A DNA stretch of 64,000 nt, taken from contig JAEUTN010000020.1 of assembly GCA_016787895.1 (NCBI GenBank), positions 248,001-312,000 on the forward strand. Reading direction: 5' to 3'. Positions 15,725 to 25,980 of the stretch are shown one piece after another (positions within the stretch are counted from its first letter, which is position 1; the number at the start of each line of letters is the position of its first letter). The stretch comes from Bacteroidia bacterium. Its GTDB lineage: Bacteria > Bacteroidota > Bacteroidia > B-17B0 > Aurantibacillaceae. Both the position numbers and the translations under genes were made by a program. The notes beneath the pieces were generated by a model. It did no database searches. It was given only the letters and a program-made list of their open reading frames with translations, and was not told the DNA's origin.

Positions 15725-18700
15725 TTACATGTTCCTTCTATACTGTCCACCTACTTCAAACAAAGACTTGGTGATCTGACCCAAGGTGCAGAACTTCACC
15801 GCTTCCATTAAACACTCAAACATGTTCTGGTTATGAATGGCGGCCTGTTGCAGTTGTTTGAGCGCTTTCTCGCCTTCTTCTTTTCGGGTTTTCCACAGGT
15901 TGTTTCGGGTAGCAATTTGCGCTTCCTTTTCTTCAGTAGTAGAACGGATGACTTCACGCGGAAGTACGGTTGGGCTGCCCTTGGAGCTGAGGAAGGTATT
16001 CACACCAATAATAGGGTATTCCCCATTGTGTTTTAAAGTTTCGTAATACAAACTTTCCTCCTGAATTTTACTGCGCTGGTACATGGTTTCCATGGCACCC
16101 AAAACTCCGCCCCTTTCGGTGATGTTGTCGAATTCATGTAACACAGCCTCTTCTACAAGATCCGTCAATTCTTCGATAATAAATGCACCCTGTAAAGGAT
16201 TTTCATTTTTGGCCAATCCCAATTCACGGTTAATAATCAGCTGAATGGCCATGGCCCTTCGCACCGATTCCTCAGTAGGGGTAGTGATGGCTTCATCGTA
16301 AGCATTCGTGTGCAGGGAATTACAATTATCATAAATCGCATACAAAGCCTGCAGTGTGGTGCGAATATCATTAAAATCAATTTCCTGGGCATGCAGCGAA
16401 CGACCTGATGTTTGAATGTGGTATTTCAACATCTGACTTCTTTCGTTGGCCCCGTATTTGTGTTTCATGGCTTTGGCCCAGATTCTTCTCGCCACTCGGC
16501 CAATTACACTGTACTCGGGGTCGATGCCGTTGCTGAAGAAAAACGAAAGGTTAGGGGCAAAGTCGTTGATGTTCATGCCGCGGCTCAGATAGTACTCCAC
16601 AAAGGTGAACCCATTGGATAGGGTAAAGGCCAATTGCGAAATTGGGTTGGCCCCGGCCTCGGCAATGTGGTAACCACTGATGGATACCGAATAAAAATTA
16701 CGCACGTTGTTGTTGATGAAATACTGTTGTACATCACCCATCACACGTAAACTGAATTCTGTACTGAAAATACAGGTGTTTTGTGCCTGATCTTCTTTTA
16801 AAATATCGGCCTGAACCGTACCTCTGACCTGGGCCAGGGTTTCCGCTTTTATTTTTTCGTAAATGTCTTTCGGCAAAACCATATCGCCGGTAACACCCAG
16901 CAACATCAATCCCAACCCGTTATTGCCTTCAGGAAGTTCCTTTTCGTTGTAGCGTGGACGTTTGGTGCCCTTGGCTTTAAAGATGGCTTCTATTTTTTTC
17001 TCTACTTCAGTTTCCAGCCCGTTGGCTTTGATGTAGAGTTCACATTGCTGGTCAATGGCCGCGTTCATAAAAAACGCAGCAATGGTAGCGGCAGGACCAT
17101 TGATGGTCATGGATACCGAAGTTTTAGGATCAGCGAGATTAAACCCGCTGTAAAGTTTTTTGGCATCATCGAGGCAACACACGCTCACCCCGCTATTCCC
17201 AATCTTGCCGTAAATATCCGGACGGTGATCGGGATCATTTCCGTAGAGCGTCACACTGTCAAAAGCTGTGCTTAAGCGGTGAGCAGGCATACCTTTGCTG
17301 ACATAATGAAAACGTTTGTTGGTGCGTTCAGGTCCGCCTTCACCGGCAAACATTCGCGTTGGATCTTCGCCCTCCCGCTTAAACGGATAAATACCGGCTG
17401 TGTAAGGATACTCGCCCGGAAAATTTTCACGCAAACTCCATTTCAAAATATCGCCCCAGCCCGTGTAACGCGGCACCGATACTTTTGCAATTTGAGAACC
17501 GGAGAGGCTTTCGTAATGGGTTTTAATTTTGAGTTCCTTGTTGCGAACCTTAAAAATGTAAAACTCATCCGTGTATTTTTTCTTTTTGCTTTCAAAACCT
17601 TCCAGCAAACTCAGGTTGTGTCCGTCGATATCCAGACTCAGTTTTTTTGCACTTTCTTCCAGGGCTTTTACCAAACGGTCTTTGTCGTCCATCAGCGAAG
17701 CCTTAATGGTTTCGATGCTGGCGCGCAGGCCCTGCAGCTTAAGTGCAAGTTCGCTTTGTTTATTGGCCCATTCATCCAGCTTACGGGAGTTTTCTGAAAT
17801 TTCACTGAGGTAACGGGTACGACCGGGAGGAATGATGTAGATTTTCTCACTCATCTCGTCGGTGATTTTAAAATTGGATTTTAAATCACACCTGGTTTTA
17901 TCTACCAAAAGATCCATCACCGCTTTGTATAGTGTGTTGGTGCCGGGATCGTTGAATTGAGATGCAATGGTGCCATAAACCGGAATTTCACTGTCGGCAG
18001 CGTCCCACAAATTATGGTTGCGTTTGTATTGTTTTTTCACATCGCGCAAAGCATCCAGTGCTCCGCGTTTGTCAAATTTATTGATGGCTACAATATCCGC
18101 GAACTCCAGCATGTCAATTTTTTCCAGTTGTGTGGCGGCGCCAAACTCCGGGGTCATCACATACAAACTCAGGTTGCTGTGTTCAATGATTTCTGTATCA
18201 CTTTGTCCGATACCGGCGGTTTCAAGAATAACCAAATCAAAAGCCGAAGCCTTTAAAATATCCACGGCATCTTTCACGTATTTGGAGAGGGCCAGGTTGC
18301 TCTGGCGGGTAGCCAGGGAACGCATGTACACCCTTTCGTTGCGGATGGAATTCATGCGGATACGGTCGCCCAGAAGCGCCCCGCCGGTTTTGCGTTTGCT
18401 GGGGTCAACAGAAATGATGCCTATTTTTTTGTCACTAAAGTCCATTAAAAAACGGCGTACCAATTCATCCACCAATGAGGATTTTCCTGAGCCTCCTGTA
18501 CCGGTAATACCAATCACAGGAGTTTTGGAAGTTTTCGCCTGTTCCCGTATGGGATCAAGTATGGCTTTGCTTTCTTCGTTGAAATTTTCGGCTGCGGAAA
18601 TCAATCGGGCGATGGCATGGTCGTTTTTTTCTTTAAGGTGTTTTACTTCACCGTTCAACTGATGTCCGGTTGGAAAATCACTTTTCATCAACACATCGTT

Positions 18701-19108
18701 GATCATGCCTTGTAAACCCATGGAGCGTCCATCATCCGGATGGTAAATGCGGGTAATGCCGTACTTGTGCAAATCATCAATTTCAGAGGGCAATATGGTG
18801 CCGCCTCCGCCTCCAAATATTTTAATGTGTCCGCAGCCTCTTTCTTTCAAAAGGTCGTACATGTATTTGAAATACTCGTTGTGCCCGCCCTGATAGCTTG
18901 TAATCGCAATGGCATTCGCGTCTTCCTGTATGGCACAATCCACAATCTCCTGAACGCTACGGTCGTGACCGAGGTGAATGATTTCAGCACCGCTGCTTTG
19001 CATCACACGGCGCATGATGTTAATGGCGGCATCGTGTCCGTCGAATAAAGCGGCGGCGGTTACGATTCGTACTTTGTTTTTGGTTTGATAGGCTTTGGTT
19101 TCAATCAT
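15725..19108 (-). CDS. icmF: fused isobutyryl-CoA mutase (IcmF)
   Basis: Adenosylcobalamin-dependent acyl-CoA mutase with its G-protein chaperone fused in. Domain order: B12-binding ([13 protein letters not shown], around residues 17-29, with the cobalt-ligating His); a MeaB-like GTPase ([12 protein letters not shown] near 197-208, [16 protein letters not shown]); a linker; and the TIM-barrel mutase domain from about residue 530, with [19 protein letters not shown] typical of IcmF rather than methylmalonyl-CoA mutase. About 1,127 aa. The frame extends to a GTG at 19150, but ATG at 19108 gives the usual short lead-in to the B12 domain. It interconverts isobutyryl- and n-butyryl-CoA. No cobalamin riboswitch is seen in the short gap upstream. 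Confidence 0.95.
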   Translation of the reverse strand: MIETKAYQTKNKVRIVTAAALFDGHDAAINIMRRVMQSSGAEIIHLGHDRSVQEIVDCAIQEDANAIAITSYQGGHNEYFKYMYDLLKERGCGHIKIFGGGGGTILPSEIDDLHKYGITRIYHPDDGRSMGLQGMINDVLMKSDFPTGHQLNGEVKHLKEKNDHAIARLISAAENFNEESKAILDPIREQAKTSKTPVIGITGTGGSGKSSLVDELVRRFLMDFSDKKIGIISVDPSKRKTGGALLGDRIRMNSIRNERVYMRSLATRQSNLALSKYVKDAVDILKASAFDLVILETAGIGQSDTEIIEHSNLSLYVMTPEFGAATQLEKIDMLEFADIVAINKFDKRGALDALRDVKKQYKRNHNLWDAADSEIPVYGTIASQFNDPGTNTLYKAVMDLLVDKTRCDLKSNFKITDEMSEKIYIIPPGRTRYLSEISENSRKLDEWANKQSELALKLQGLRASIETIKASLMDDKDRLVKALEESAKKLSLDIDGHNLSLLEGFESKKKKYTDEFYIFKVRNKELKIKTHYESLSGSQIAKVSVPRYTGWGDILKWSLRENFPGEYPYTAGIYPFKREGEDPTRMFAGEGGPERTNKRFHYVSKGMPAHRLSTAFDSVTLYGNDPDHRPDIYGKIGNSGVSVCCLDDAKKLYSGFNLADPKTSVSMTINGPAATIAAFFMNAAIDQQCELYIKANGLETEVEKKIEAIFKAKGTKRPRYNEKELPEGNNGLGLMLLGVTGDMVLPKDIYEKIKAETLAQVRGTVQADILKEDQAQNTCIFSTEFSLRVMGDVQQYFINNNVRNFYSVSISGYHIAEAGANPISQLAFTLSNGFTFVEYYLSRGMNINDFAPNLSFFFSNGIDPEYSVIGRVARRIWAKAMKHKYGANERSQMLKYHIQTSGRSLHAQEIDFNDIRTTLQALYAIYDNCNSLHTNAYDEAITTPTEESVRRAMAIQLIINRELGLAKNENPLQGAFIIEELTDLVEEAVLHEFDNITERGGVLGAMETMYQRSKIQEESLYYETLKHNGEYPIIGVNTFLSSKGSPTVLPREVIRSTTEEKEAQIATRNNLWKTRKEEGEKALKQLQQAAIHNQNMFECLMEAVKFCTLGQITKSLFEVGGQYRRNM

Positions 19109-19204
19109 TGCTAAGGCATTAGGAGCTGTAAATTTAATGGATTTAAGCACATTATGGGAACCGCTTACCAGGGTATTTGCTTTGAAAAATCAGCAAAAAC
19201 GAAC

Positions 19205-19573
19205 TCAGGAAGCACTTTTCTCCCTGAAAATCAGGAGGTAGAAGTAAAGTGTGAAAATCAATCCCAAACCAAAGGGTAAAGCGGTGTAGAGTTTATAGTC
19301 TTCCAAATCGAAAAACTCCATCAGCATCCAGGCACTGTTGGCTATAATCCAGCACAATACGGCCAGATTGATGTAAACCTCTTTGGTTGAACGGCACATC
19401 CAGGCAATCCAGATGGCCACCGAAACGGTAGGTAGAATCATCAATGTACCCAGCCAGCGAATCTCCAGCATCCAGCATGAATCTTTGACGAGCCAGAGGA
19501 GTATGTGGAGATTTTCGAATTTCCGGAGAGCGGGTGGAAAGGGTAAAGAATTCATACACAACAAAAATATCAA
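19205..19573 (-). CDS. small integral membrane protein
   Basis: Up to 122 aa, with three or four hydrophobic helices (LGTLMILPTVSVAIWIAW, LAVLCWIIANSAWMLM and FGLGLIFTLYFYLLIF). The start could equally be the internal Met at 19555 (MNSLPFPPALRKF). It lies upstream of icmF in the same direction with a 54-97 bp gap. No family recognised, and no functional residue pattern apart from the membrane segments. Confidence 0.65.
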   Translation of the reverse strand: MIFLLCMNSLPFPPALRKFENLHILLWLVKDSCWMLEIRWLGTLMILPTVSVAIWIAWMCRSTKEVYINLAVLCWIIANSAWMLMEFFDLEDYKLYTALPFGLGLIFTLYFYLLIFREKSAS

Positions 19574-19653
19574 TATTTACACGAGTTCCTTGAAGGAAAG
19601 GAGAAGTTCTGCTTTGCTTTCAGGTTTTTCAGACTTAAGCTATATTTACAACT

Positions 19654-20565
19654 ATGGCCAGGTTAAGAACATTCTTTGTGTTCACACTCTTCTTTGCTTT
19701 CCTGATTTCAGAAGCATCCAACGACAGCCTGAACCCAAAACCTACCATCAACCGCAAACTTATTGTGGGGGGTACAAGTGCCGTGCTTGGTCTGGGCTCT
19801 TTACTTTACCTGAATCAAGCCTGGTACGCGGATTACCGAACCGGGGACTTTCATTTTTTTAACGACAACAACGAATGGTTGCAGGTAGACAAGGTGGGGC
19901 ATATGTTTACTACCTATCAAACCGGACGTTTAATGATGGAAGCCTTTGACTGGGCGGGATACAGCAAAAAACAAAAGTTGTTTTTGGGAGGTGCCCTGGG
20001 TTTGTATTACATGACAGTGGTGGAATGTATGGATGGTTTCAGCGAGGGCTGGGGTTTTTCCTGGGGCGACGAATTCGCCAATGTGCTGGGCAGTGCCATG
20101 GCTATTTCGCAAGAGGCTGCCTGGGGTGAACAACGTGTGCAACTCAAGTTTTTTTACAGCAACAGCGGTCTTGCCCAATACAATGCCGAACTGCTTGGTG
20201 ATAATGCCTACACGCGACCGCTGAAAGATTACAACGGACAATCGTACTGGCTGAGCATTTCACCGGCAACGTTTTTCAAAGGAAAAACCGTGTTTCCCAA
20301 ATGGTTGAGCATTTCATTCGGATACGGGGCCTATGGTATGATTGGGGCTGAAGAAAACCCTTCTTTAGTGGATGCCAGCGGCAATCCTATCGTTTATGAG
20401 AGGTACCGTAGGTATTATTTTAGTTTTGATCTCGACCTGAAACAAATTAAAGTGAAGTCAAAATTTCTGGGCGCCTTGTTCAGTGCGCTCAACGTAATCA
20501 AATTTCCATGTCCCACCCTGGAATACAGTCAGGGCAGTTTTAAAATACACACGTTTTATCCCTGA
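19654..20565 (+). CDS. DUF2279 (YfiM-like) protein
   Basis: 303-aa protein with an N-terminal signal peptide (about residues 1-21, ending LISEAS), then a hydrophobic segment (LIVGGTSAVLGLGSLLYL). The conserved DUF2279 core has VDKVGHMFTTYQTGR, a GLYYMTVVECMDGFSEGWGFS segment and DEFANVLGS. The conserved His and acidic residues sit within helices, as in YfiM-like predicted lipoproteins. It is probably an inner- or outer-membrane-associated protein, and the role of this family is unknown. Confidence 0.8.
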   Translation: MARLRTFFVFTLFFAFLISEASNDSLNPKPTINRKLIVGGTSAVLGLGSLLYLNQAWYADYRTGDFHFFNDNNEWLQVDKVGHMFTTYQTGRLMMEAFDWAGYSKKQKLFLGGALGLYYMTVVECMDGFSEGWGFSWGDEFANVLGSAMAISQEAAWGEQRVQLKFFYSNSGLAQYNAELLGDNAYTRPLKDYNGQSYWLSISPATFFKGKTVFPKWLSISFGYGAYGMIGAEENPSLVDASGNPIVYERYRRYYFSFDLDLKQIKVKSKFLGALFSALNVIKFPCPTLEYSQGSFKIHTFYP

Positions 20566-20645
20566 GGGTTGAATTACCTGTTGAAAACTCGATATGGAAT
20601 AACCTTAGGCTAAACTTACATTTAAACTGGCTTTAATTACACCTC

Positions 20646-20999
20646 ATGAACGTAAACCAAAAAGAAGAAACGCAGAAATTGTATTATTCGATTTCGGAAG
20701 TTTCAGAATTGTTCGACCTGAATGCCAGTACCATTCGGTTTTGGGAGAAGGAGTTTGATGTGCTCAAACCCACAAAAAACAAAAAAGGCAACCGCATGTT
20801 CACCAAAAAGGACATCGAACACATTGCCCGGATTGTTGAGCTGGTAAAGGACAAAGGCTTTACCATACAAGGCGCTAAAGAGCAATTAAAACACAAAGCC
20901 GGTCATACGGAACTGAATCCCAACATTCAAAAAGCCATTGATAAGCTCGAAAAAATAAAAAGCAAACTTCTTGAACTTGGTAACCGTTTACAGGAATAA
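20646..20999 (+). CDS. MerR-family transcriptional regulator
   Basis: 117-aa DNA-binding protein. A winged helix-turn-helix of MerR type spans about residues 13-80 (YYSISEVSELFDLNASTIRF, FWEKEF, GNRMFTKKDIEHI). A short amphipathic dimerisation helix follows (IQKAIDKLEKIKSKLLELGN). It has no C-terminal effector domain and no Cys cluster for metal sensing. It resembles the short MerR proteins found singly in most Bacteroidota genomes. Target unknown. Confidence 0.9.
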   Translation: MNVNQKEETQKLYYSISEVSELFDLNASTIRFWEKEFDVLKPTKNKKGNRMFTKKDIEHIARIVELVKDKGFTIQGAKEQLKHKAGHTELNPNIQKAIDKLEKIKSKLLELGNRLQE

Positions 21000-21086
21000 G
21001 TATCAACCTGGTTTTATTTTTCTTTGTACCACAGTGTTTTAATCCTTCAAAGAAATCAAAACACCATTTTTACCTACCTAAAATCT

Positions 21087-22295
21087 ATGTCCTTCTGCTT
21101 TAAGCTTACAACTTGTTTTTTTGTATTCTCAATCCTCATCACTTCCTGTTCGTCCCCTGCGCCAAAGGCTGAAAAAACCGCGGTAATAAATGACAGCCTA
21201 AGGATTAAAGATTCTCTCCCTCCTGAAAAAACCGTAAAACAAACAATACCAGTAAACGACAGTTTGGATGAGCTGGCCGGAATTATCGCCGCCACGCTTT
21301 CCGAGTCAAACCTCTATCCGCAAATCACATCCGGCCCGGCCTATCAAAACTACAGAAAGGAATTTTCCTGTCGATGGAATCACTTTGATTCAACACGGGT
21401 AACAACACTTGTTCAATTTCAGGACAGCGTTCTCAGTAAAAGTCTTGACAGCAACAACACACTGTTTTATCCCTTTTCAGGTCCGGATTATTTGTACGCC
21501 GGGCGGTTTTTCCCCAAGGTACAGCACTATGTTTTGGTTGGCTTAGAGCCGGTGGGAAGTCTGGATGCCCTCAGTAAAGTAAAACCTGATTCTTTAGGAG
21601 GGTACTTCAATGCACTGCACACTTCCCTGAACGCCATTTTAAAATTCAGTTTTTTCAGAACCAACAGTATGGAAGAAGATTTAAAGAAAGAAGATCTGGA
21701 TGGGGTGATTCATCTCTTGTTTCTTTTTCTCAAACGCGAAGGCAATGGCATTATATCCTGCAGGCCTTTTCAAATCGACAGCTTAGGGCAAAAGAACTAT
21801 TATTCCTCCTTTAGCGCGCAAAAAAAATCAGCTTCCAAAAGCAAAGGACTTGAGATACAATTTGTAAGCGTTGATCAACAGTTGAAAGTGCTGGATTACC
21901 TAAGTGTGAACCTTTCCGATCCTGCACTCAAAAAAAACCGTGGCGTGATGGCTTTTATTGGAAGAGACAGCACCTGTATCACTTATTTAAAAGGGGCTTC
22001 TTACCTGCTTCACAAAGCGTATTTTTCACGCATCCGCCAATCCATTTTAACACGCAGCAGCGCGGTGGTTCAGGATGACAGTGGAATAGCCCTGCATTAT
22101 TTTTTATCTTCCAACAGAAAATGGAAATTTCAATTGTACGGGCAGTATACCGAGCCCATCTCCATGTTTCGTAAGCTTTATCAGCCTTCCCTGGATTCGC
22201 TTTATCAGAAACAAGGCGCTGTGCCACTTGGCTTTGGCATTGGTTATAATTTCAAAGACAACAACAGTAACCTGATGATCGCCATTCCGAATTGA
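21087..22295 (+). CDS. lipoprotein of unknown function
   Basis: About 402 aa from ATG 21087. The signal peptide ends in the lipobox ILITSC, so Cys-anchored export is expected; 21087 is preferred to an upstream start at 21024 that would hide the signal peptide. The mature part has no recognised domain. It contains FFPKVQHYVLVGLEPVGSL and a C-terminal LGFGIGYNF segment that could be a beta strand. The gene overlaps the next gene by 4 bases at TTGA, which implies translational coupling with the SxxK hydrolase. Confidence 0.75.
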   Translation: MSFCFKLTTCFFVFSILITSCSSPAPKAEKTAVINDSLRIKDSLPPEKTVKQTIPVNDSLDELAGIIAATLSESNLYPQITSGPAYQNYRKEFSCRWNHFDSTRVTTLVQFQDSVLSKSLDSNNTLFYPFSGPDYLYAGRFFPKVQHYVLVGLEPVGSLDALSKVKPDSLGGYFNALHTSLNAILKFSFFRTNSMEEDLKKEDLDGVIHLLFLFLKREGNGIISCRPFQIDSLGQKNYYSSFSAQKKSASKSKGLEIQFVSVDQQLKVLDYLSVNLSDPALKKNRGVMAFIGRDSTCITYLKGASYLLHKAYFSRIRQSILTRSSAVVQDDSGIALHYFLSSNRKWKFQLYGQYTEPISMFRKLYQPSLDSLYQKQGAVPLGFGIGYNFKDNNSNLMIAIPN

Positions 22296-23476
22296 AAAGC
22301 TTAGGCATATGCATTTTTCTTTGGATGGGGATATCGGGTTCATGCATGGCCCAATTCAGTCTTGATTCTGTTCTAAAACACAACCCTTTGTTGAACAAGG
22401 TGTACAGCAAAAAGGACAAGTACCGTTTGCAGGTGCTGTATACCCATGTGGATAAAACCAGGGAAAGCAGGCAGTTCACAAGTTATAGTTTTAATACCGA
22501 AGCTTATGTGTATTGTGCCAGTTTGATTAAACTGCCCATTGCGGTTTTAGCTCTGAATAAACTGAACGAATTGGGTCTGTCGGAAGAGGCTTATTTATTT
22601 ACTGACAGCACGGAGCTTTGTCACCACACTACACATCGCGACACAAGTTCTGAAAGCGGGTACCCATCCATTGCTCATTACATTAAAAAGATGATGCTGG
22701 TGAGCGATAACGAAGCCTTTAACCGTTGTTTTGAATTTTTAGGTGCCGATTATATTCACCGTCAACTTCAAAACTGGGGTTATCCCGATGTGAGAATTGT
22801 TAACCGATATGAGTTGCCATGTTCAAAAGGAAAAAATAAAATTACTAATCCGGTCCGTTTGCTGGATCAGAATTTAAAGCTGCTGTACGAGCAAGGTCCC
22901 CTGCCCATTGGTGAAAAATGGCAAAAACCGATTCAAAACATACACCTCGGTAAGGGGTATATGGATCAGAACAACCGGTATATAAACCAAGCGAAAGATT
23001 TTTCTTACATGAATTTTATGCGCCTCGAGGACATGCACCGCTTTTTATTGGAATTGCTTTATACCCGAGCCGATCGTTTTAAGTTATCCCAAAACCAATA
23101 TGATTTTTTGTTGCGTTACATGAGTATAGCTCCTGCCAAAGCAGGCAGTCCCCGTTACGATGCCAAAACGTACCCGGCAAACTTTAAAAAGTATTTGTAC
23201 TATGGAGATAAGCCTGAATTGGTAAATGATAGTACCTTTGTGAGTACAAATTGTGTCGGGCTTTCTTACGGTTTTATTTCCGATTGTGCAGGATTTAAAG
23301 ACGCTGAAACAGGCATAGAATTTGTGCTGAGCGCTTCCCTTTACGTAAACGCGAACGAGATTATAAACGATGGCAAATACGAATACAAACAACTGGGACT
23401 GCCGTTTTTGTCCGAATTAGGAAGAGTGATCATTGAACACGAAAAAAAAGCAATAGGCATTAACAAAAAGGAATAA
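22292..23476 (+). CDS. class A beta-lactamase-fold serine hydrolase
   Basis: 394-aa exported protein (signal peptide about residues 1-20, ending SCMAQ). The active-site serine tetrad SLIK is in YCASLIKLPIAVLALNKL near residue 76. The SDN motif appears as VSDNEAFNRC near residue 134. A clear KTG motif is not seen; SCAGF..ETGIEFVLS is the nearest region. This fits a penicillin-binding-protein or beta-lactamase-like fold with uncertain substrate. The start is TTG at 22292, in the 4-bp overlap with the lipoprotein gene. The ACMSD gene starts 1 bp after its stop. Confidence 0.8.
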   Translation: MKSLGICIFLWMGISGSCMAQFSLDSVLKHNPLLNKVYSKKDKYRLQVLYTHVDKTRESRQFTSYSFNTEAYVYCASLIKLPIAVLALNKLNELGLSEEAYLFTDSTELCHHTTHRDTSSESGYPSIAHYIKKMMLVSDNEAFNRCFEFLGADYIHRQLQNWGYPDVRIVNRYELPCSKGKNKITNPVRLLDQNLKLLYEQGPLPIGEKWQKPIQNIHLGKGYMDQNNRYINQAKDFSYMNFMRLEDMHRFLLELLYTRADRFKLSQNQYDFLLRYMSIAPAKAGSPRYDAKTYPANFKKYLYYGDKPELVNDSTFVSTNCVGLSYGFISDCAGFKDAETGIEFVLSASLYVNANEIINDGKYEYKQLGLPFLSELGRVIIEHEKKAIGINKKE

Positions 23477-23477
23477 C

Positions 23478-24470
23478 ATGTATACCATAGATACGCATAC
23501 CCACATCATACCGAAACACCTTCCCGATTTTTCGAAAAAATTCGGGTACGGGGAGTTTATAACGCTCGACCATCATCAGCCGGGCCGTGCCTGGATGATG
23601 CAGGGCAACAAAAGGTTCAGAGAGATTGTAGAAAATTGCTGGGATGCGGAGGTGAGAATAAAGGAAATGAAAGAACATGGGGTGGATATGCAGGTGATTT
23701 GCACCATACCCGTGATGTTCAGTTACTGGGCAAAACCTCAGGACACCCTTGAACTCAGCCGGTTTTTGAACGACGACATTGCTGCAACCTGCCAATCCCA
23801 GCCCGATAAGTTTGTGGGTTTGGCTACGGTACCCATGCAGGATACACAGCTGGCGGTAAAAGAACTGGAACGATGTATGAAGAATGGGTTTAAGGGGGTT
23901 CAAATTGGCAGCAACATCAATAACCTCAATTTAAACGAAGCCCAATTCGAGGAATTTTTTTCAGCCTGCAACAGTTTGGGTGCCGCTATTCTTGTTCACC
24001 CCTGGCAAATGATGGGGCAGGAGCACATGAGCAAATACTGGTTGCCCTGGTTGGTGGGCATGCCGGCAGAGATCAGCAGGGCGGCCTGCAGTATGATTTT
24101 TGGAGGTGTGTTTGATAAGCATAAAAATTTGAAAGTGTGTTTTGCGCACGGCAGTGGCTCCTTTTTACCAACCATCAGCCGCATTCAGCACGGCTGGGAA
24201 TGCCGTCCCGATTTAGTAGCGATTGACAATCCTAATCCACCAAAAGAGTACCTCGGTAAATTTTGGGTTGACAGCCACGTTTGCGACCATAAGATGTTAC
24301 AGTACGTGATTGATCTGATTGGCGCCGATAAAGTAATGCAGGGCAGTGATTATCCATTTCCTTTGGGCGAAGCCATTCCCGGAGAGTTGGTAAAATCTGC
24401 GCCTCTGACAGATGAAGACAAGAAAAAAATTCTGGGCAGTTCGGCCAAAGCCTGGTTGGGTTTGCCGTAA
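23478..24470 (+). CDS. 2-amino-3-carboxymuconate-6-semialdehyde decarboxylase
   Basis: Amidohydrolase-superfamily zinc decarboxylase (ACMSD), which acts in the tryptophan-kynurenine branch. Metal ligands are in DTHTHIIP (His7 and His9), VHPWQ and CFAHGSG, with the final Asp in GSDYPFPLG. VPVMFSYWAKPQDTLELSRF and YWLPWLVGMPAEI match human ACMSD closely (from memory). The 330-aa length is normal. No other kynurenine-pathway gene lies nearby. It follows the SxxK hydrolase gene directly, so it is probably the third gene of a lipoprotein-hydrolase-ACMSD transcript. Confidence 0.93.
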   Translation: MYTIDTHTHIIPKHLPDFSKKFGYGEFITLDHHQPGRAWMMQGNKRFREIVENCWDAEVRIKEMKEHGVDMQVICTIPVMFSYWAKPQDTLELSRFLNDDIAATCQSQPDKFVGLATVPMQDTQLAVKELERCMKNGFKGVQIGSNINNLNLNEAQFEEFFSACNSLGAAILVHPWQMMGQEHMSKYWLPWLVGMPAEISRAACSMIFGGVFDKHKNLKVCFAHGSGSFLPTISRIQHGWECRPDLVAIDNPNPPKEYLGKFWVDSHVCDHKMLQYVIDLIGADKVMQGSDYPFPLGEAIPGELVKSAPLTDEDKKKILGSSAKAWLGLP

Positions 24471-24471
24471 A

Positions 24472-24945
24472 TTAAACGCTGGGATTCGACTTTAAATAAG
24501 CCTGCATGGGGTTCACCGGCTTTTTGGTTACAAGGGCAAAATTCCCGTCAATTTTAAAATTCCAGGTGTTATCAAATATTCTTGGTAAAAAGCGTTTGTA
24601 CAGCGACATTCTCGCGTTTTCTGCGTTTTCGGTTTCCCCTTCCCTTCCTACAGCGGTAAACTCATACACATTTACTTTGGGGTGTTCGCTCATGTAATTT
24701 TTAACGATCTCAACAATGGTGTTCATCACCTGATACACCTCGCCACGGTTGGTAGCCACGTATTCTTCTCCTTCAAATTCGTCGTTAATCACGCCAAACA
24801 CAATATTGGCATGCAGAATATTGTCTTGCAATCGTCCGAAACGCACTTCGTAGCGCAATCCACTTAATGTATTGAAATAGTAGACGCCTGCACTTGGAAT
24901 TCCAGGAAACTCAATGGGGAGAATATTTTTGTATGAAGAATCCAA
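24472..24945 (-). CDS. conserved hypothetical protein, 157 aa
   Basis: Soluble-looking protein without signal peptide or membrane segment. It has mixed alpha/beta character (LRYEVRFGRLQDNILHANIV; VYQVMNTIVEIVKNYMSEHP; VYEFTAVGREGETENAENAR) with a basic, aromatic C-terminal half. It is convergent with the ACMSD gene (1 bp between stops) and 16 bp from the hydroxyacyl-CoA dehydrogenase gene in the same direction, so possibly co-transcribed with it. No family recognised. Confidence 0.65.
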   Translation of the reverse strand: MDSSYKNILPIEFPGIPSAGVYYFNTLSGLRYEVRFGRLQDNILHANIVFGVINDEFEGEEYVATNRGEVYQVMNTIVEIVKNYMSEHPKVNVYEFTAVGREGETENAENARMSLYKRFLPRIFDNTWNFKIDGNFALVTKKPVNPMQAYLKSNPSV

Positions 24946-24961
24946 TCAGGAGGAGCTTAAG

Positions 24962-25855
24962 TTATTTTTTCTTGAAACGTTGTGCAAGCACCAGGTCTTT
25001 TGTACCACCTGAGTAATCGTAAAATCCAACCCCGCTTTTTACACCGAGGTGACCCGCAGTTACCATGTTCACCAACAAAGCACAGGGGGCGTATTTGGGA
25101 TTACCGAAACCATCCTGCAATACCCGTAAAATATTCAAACACACGTCGAGTCCGATAAAGTCAGCCAACTGCAAGGGTCCCATGGGATGGGCCATGCCGA
25201 GTTTCATGACCGTATCAATCTCATTAACGCCTGCAACACCTTCCTGTAAAGTAATAATGGCCTCGTTAATCATGGGCATAAGAATTTTGTTGGCCACAAA
25301 ACCGGGATAATCGTTTACTTCAACCGGAATCTTTCCCAGCTTTGATGAAAGTTCCATCACGGTTGCACAAACGGCATCGCTGGTGCTGTAACCCCTGATT
25401 ACTTCCACCAGTTTCATCACAGGCACCGGATTCATAAAATGCATGCCAATCACCTGTTGAGGGCGTTTGGTGGCTGCGGCGATTTGTGTTATGGAAATGG
25501 AGGACGTGTTGCTGGCCAGGATGGTACCGGCAGCACACAGTTCATCCAGTTGTTTGAATAATTTGAGTTTGATGTCCAGGTTCTCGCTGGCGGCTTCAAC
25601 CACCAACTCGGCAGCCCCAACCGCTTTGCTCAGATCGGTGAACGTAGTGATATTTTTGAGTGCGTTTTGTTTGTCGGCTTCAGTCAGACTCCCTTTTTGA
25701 ACCTGACGATCCATATTTTTAGAAATGGTGGCCATTGCTTTTTGAAGCGCGGCCTCATTGATATCAACCAGATTAACGCTGTATCCGCATTGTGCAAACG
25801 CGTGAGCAATGCCATTGCCCATGGTGCCGCTGCCTATAACTGTGATGTTTTTCAT
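24962..25855 (-). CDS. 3-hydroxybutyryl-CoA dehydrogenase
   Basis: NAD(P)-dependent oxidoreductase for 3-hydroxyacyl-CoA to acetoacetyl-CoA-type products. The Rossmann fingerprint GSGTMGNGIAHAFA is at residues 8-21. VEAASENLDIK, NTSSISIT and the active-site HFMNPVPVMKLVEV (His near 138) follow, then NDYPGFVANKILMPM and LQLADFIGLDV. The 297-aa length is in the usual 280-300 range, and there is no enoyl-hydratase fusion. It fits with the acyl-CoA dehydrogenase at the window start and IcmF as part of acyl-CoA metabolism. Confidence 0.95.
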   Translation of the reverse strand: MKNITVIGSGTMGNGIAHAFAQCGYSVNLVDINEAALQKAMATISKNMDRQVQKGSLTEADKQNALKNITTFTDLSKAVGAAELVVEAASENLDIKLKLFKQLDELCAAGTILASNTSSISITQIAAATKRPQQVIGMHFMNPVPVMKLVEVIRGYSTSDAVCATVMELSSKLGKIPVEVNDYPGFVANKILMPMINEAIITLQEGVAGVNEIDTVMKLGMAHPMGPLQLADFIGLDVCLNILRVLQDGFGNPKYAPCALLVNMVTAGHLGVKSGVGFYDYSGGTKDLVLAQRFKKK

Positions 25856-25930
25856 GTACGGGTCTTAACCGCTAAAGCTAAAGGAGAAAAACGGTTTTCC
25901 CAAAGAAAATTTTTAACATTCAGAGAGGTC

Positions 25931-25961
25931 AAAAAAAAACCTCAGACGGGTGTCTGAGGTT
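25931..25961 (-). terminator. rho-independent terminator after dnaA
   Basis: Stem CCTCAGAC (25940-25947) and GTCTGAGG (25952-25959) with a 4-bp loop, extended by two A-T pairs. On the minus strand it is followed by a T tract formed by the nine A residues at 25931-25939. It lies 20 bp after the dnaA stop codon. Confidence 0.85.
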
Positions 25962-25980
25962 GGTAAATGCTGGTTTTGTA

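Noticed and set aside
18018..18662. 214-aa plus-strand frame opposite icmF
   Set aside because: Shadow of the mutase gene; repeated Ser/Arg-rich composition typical of antisense frames.
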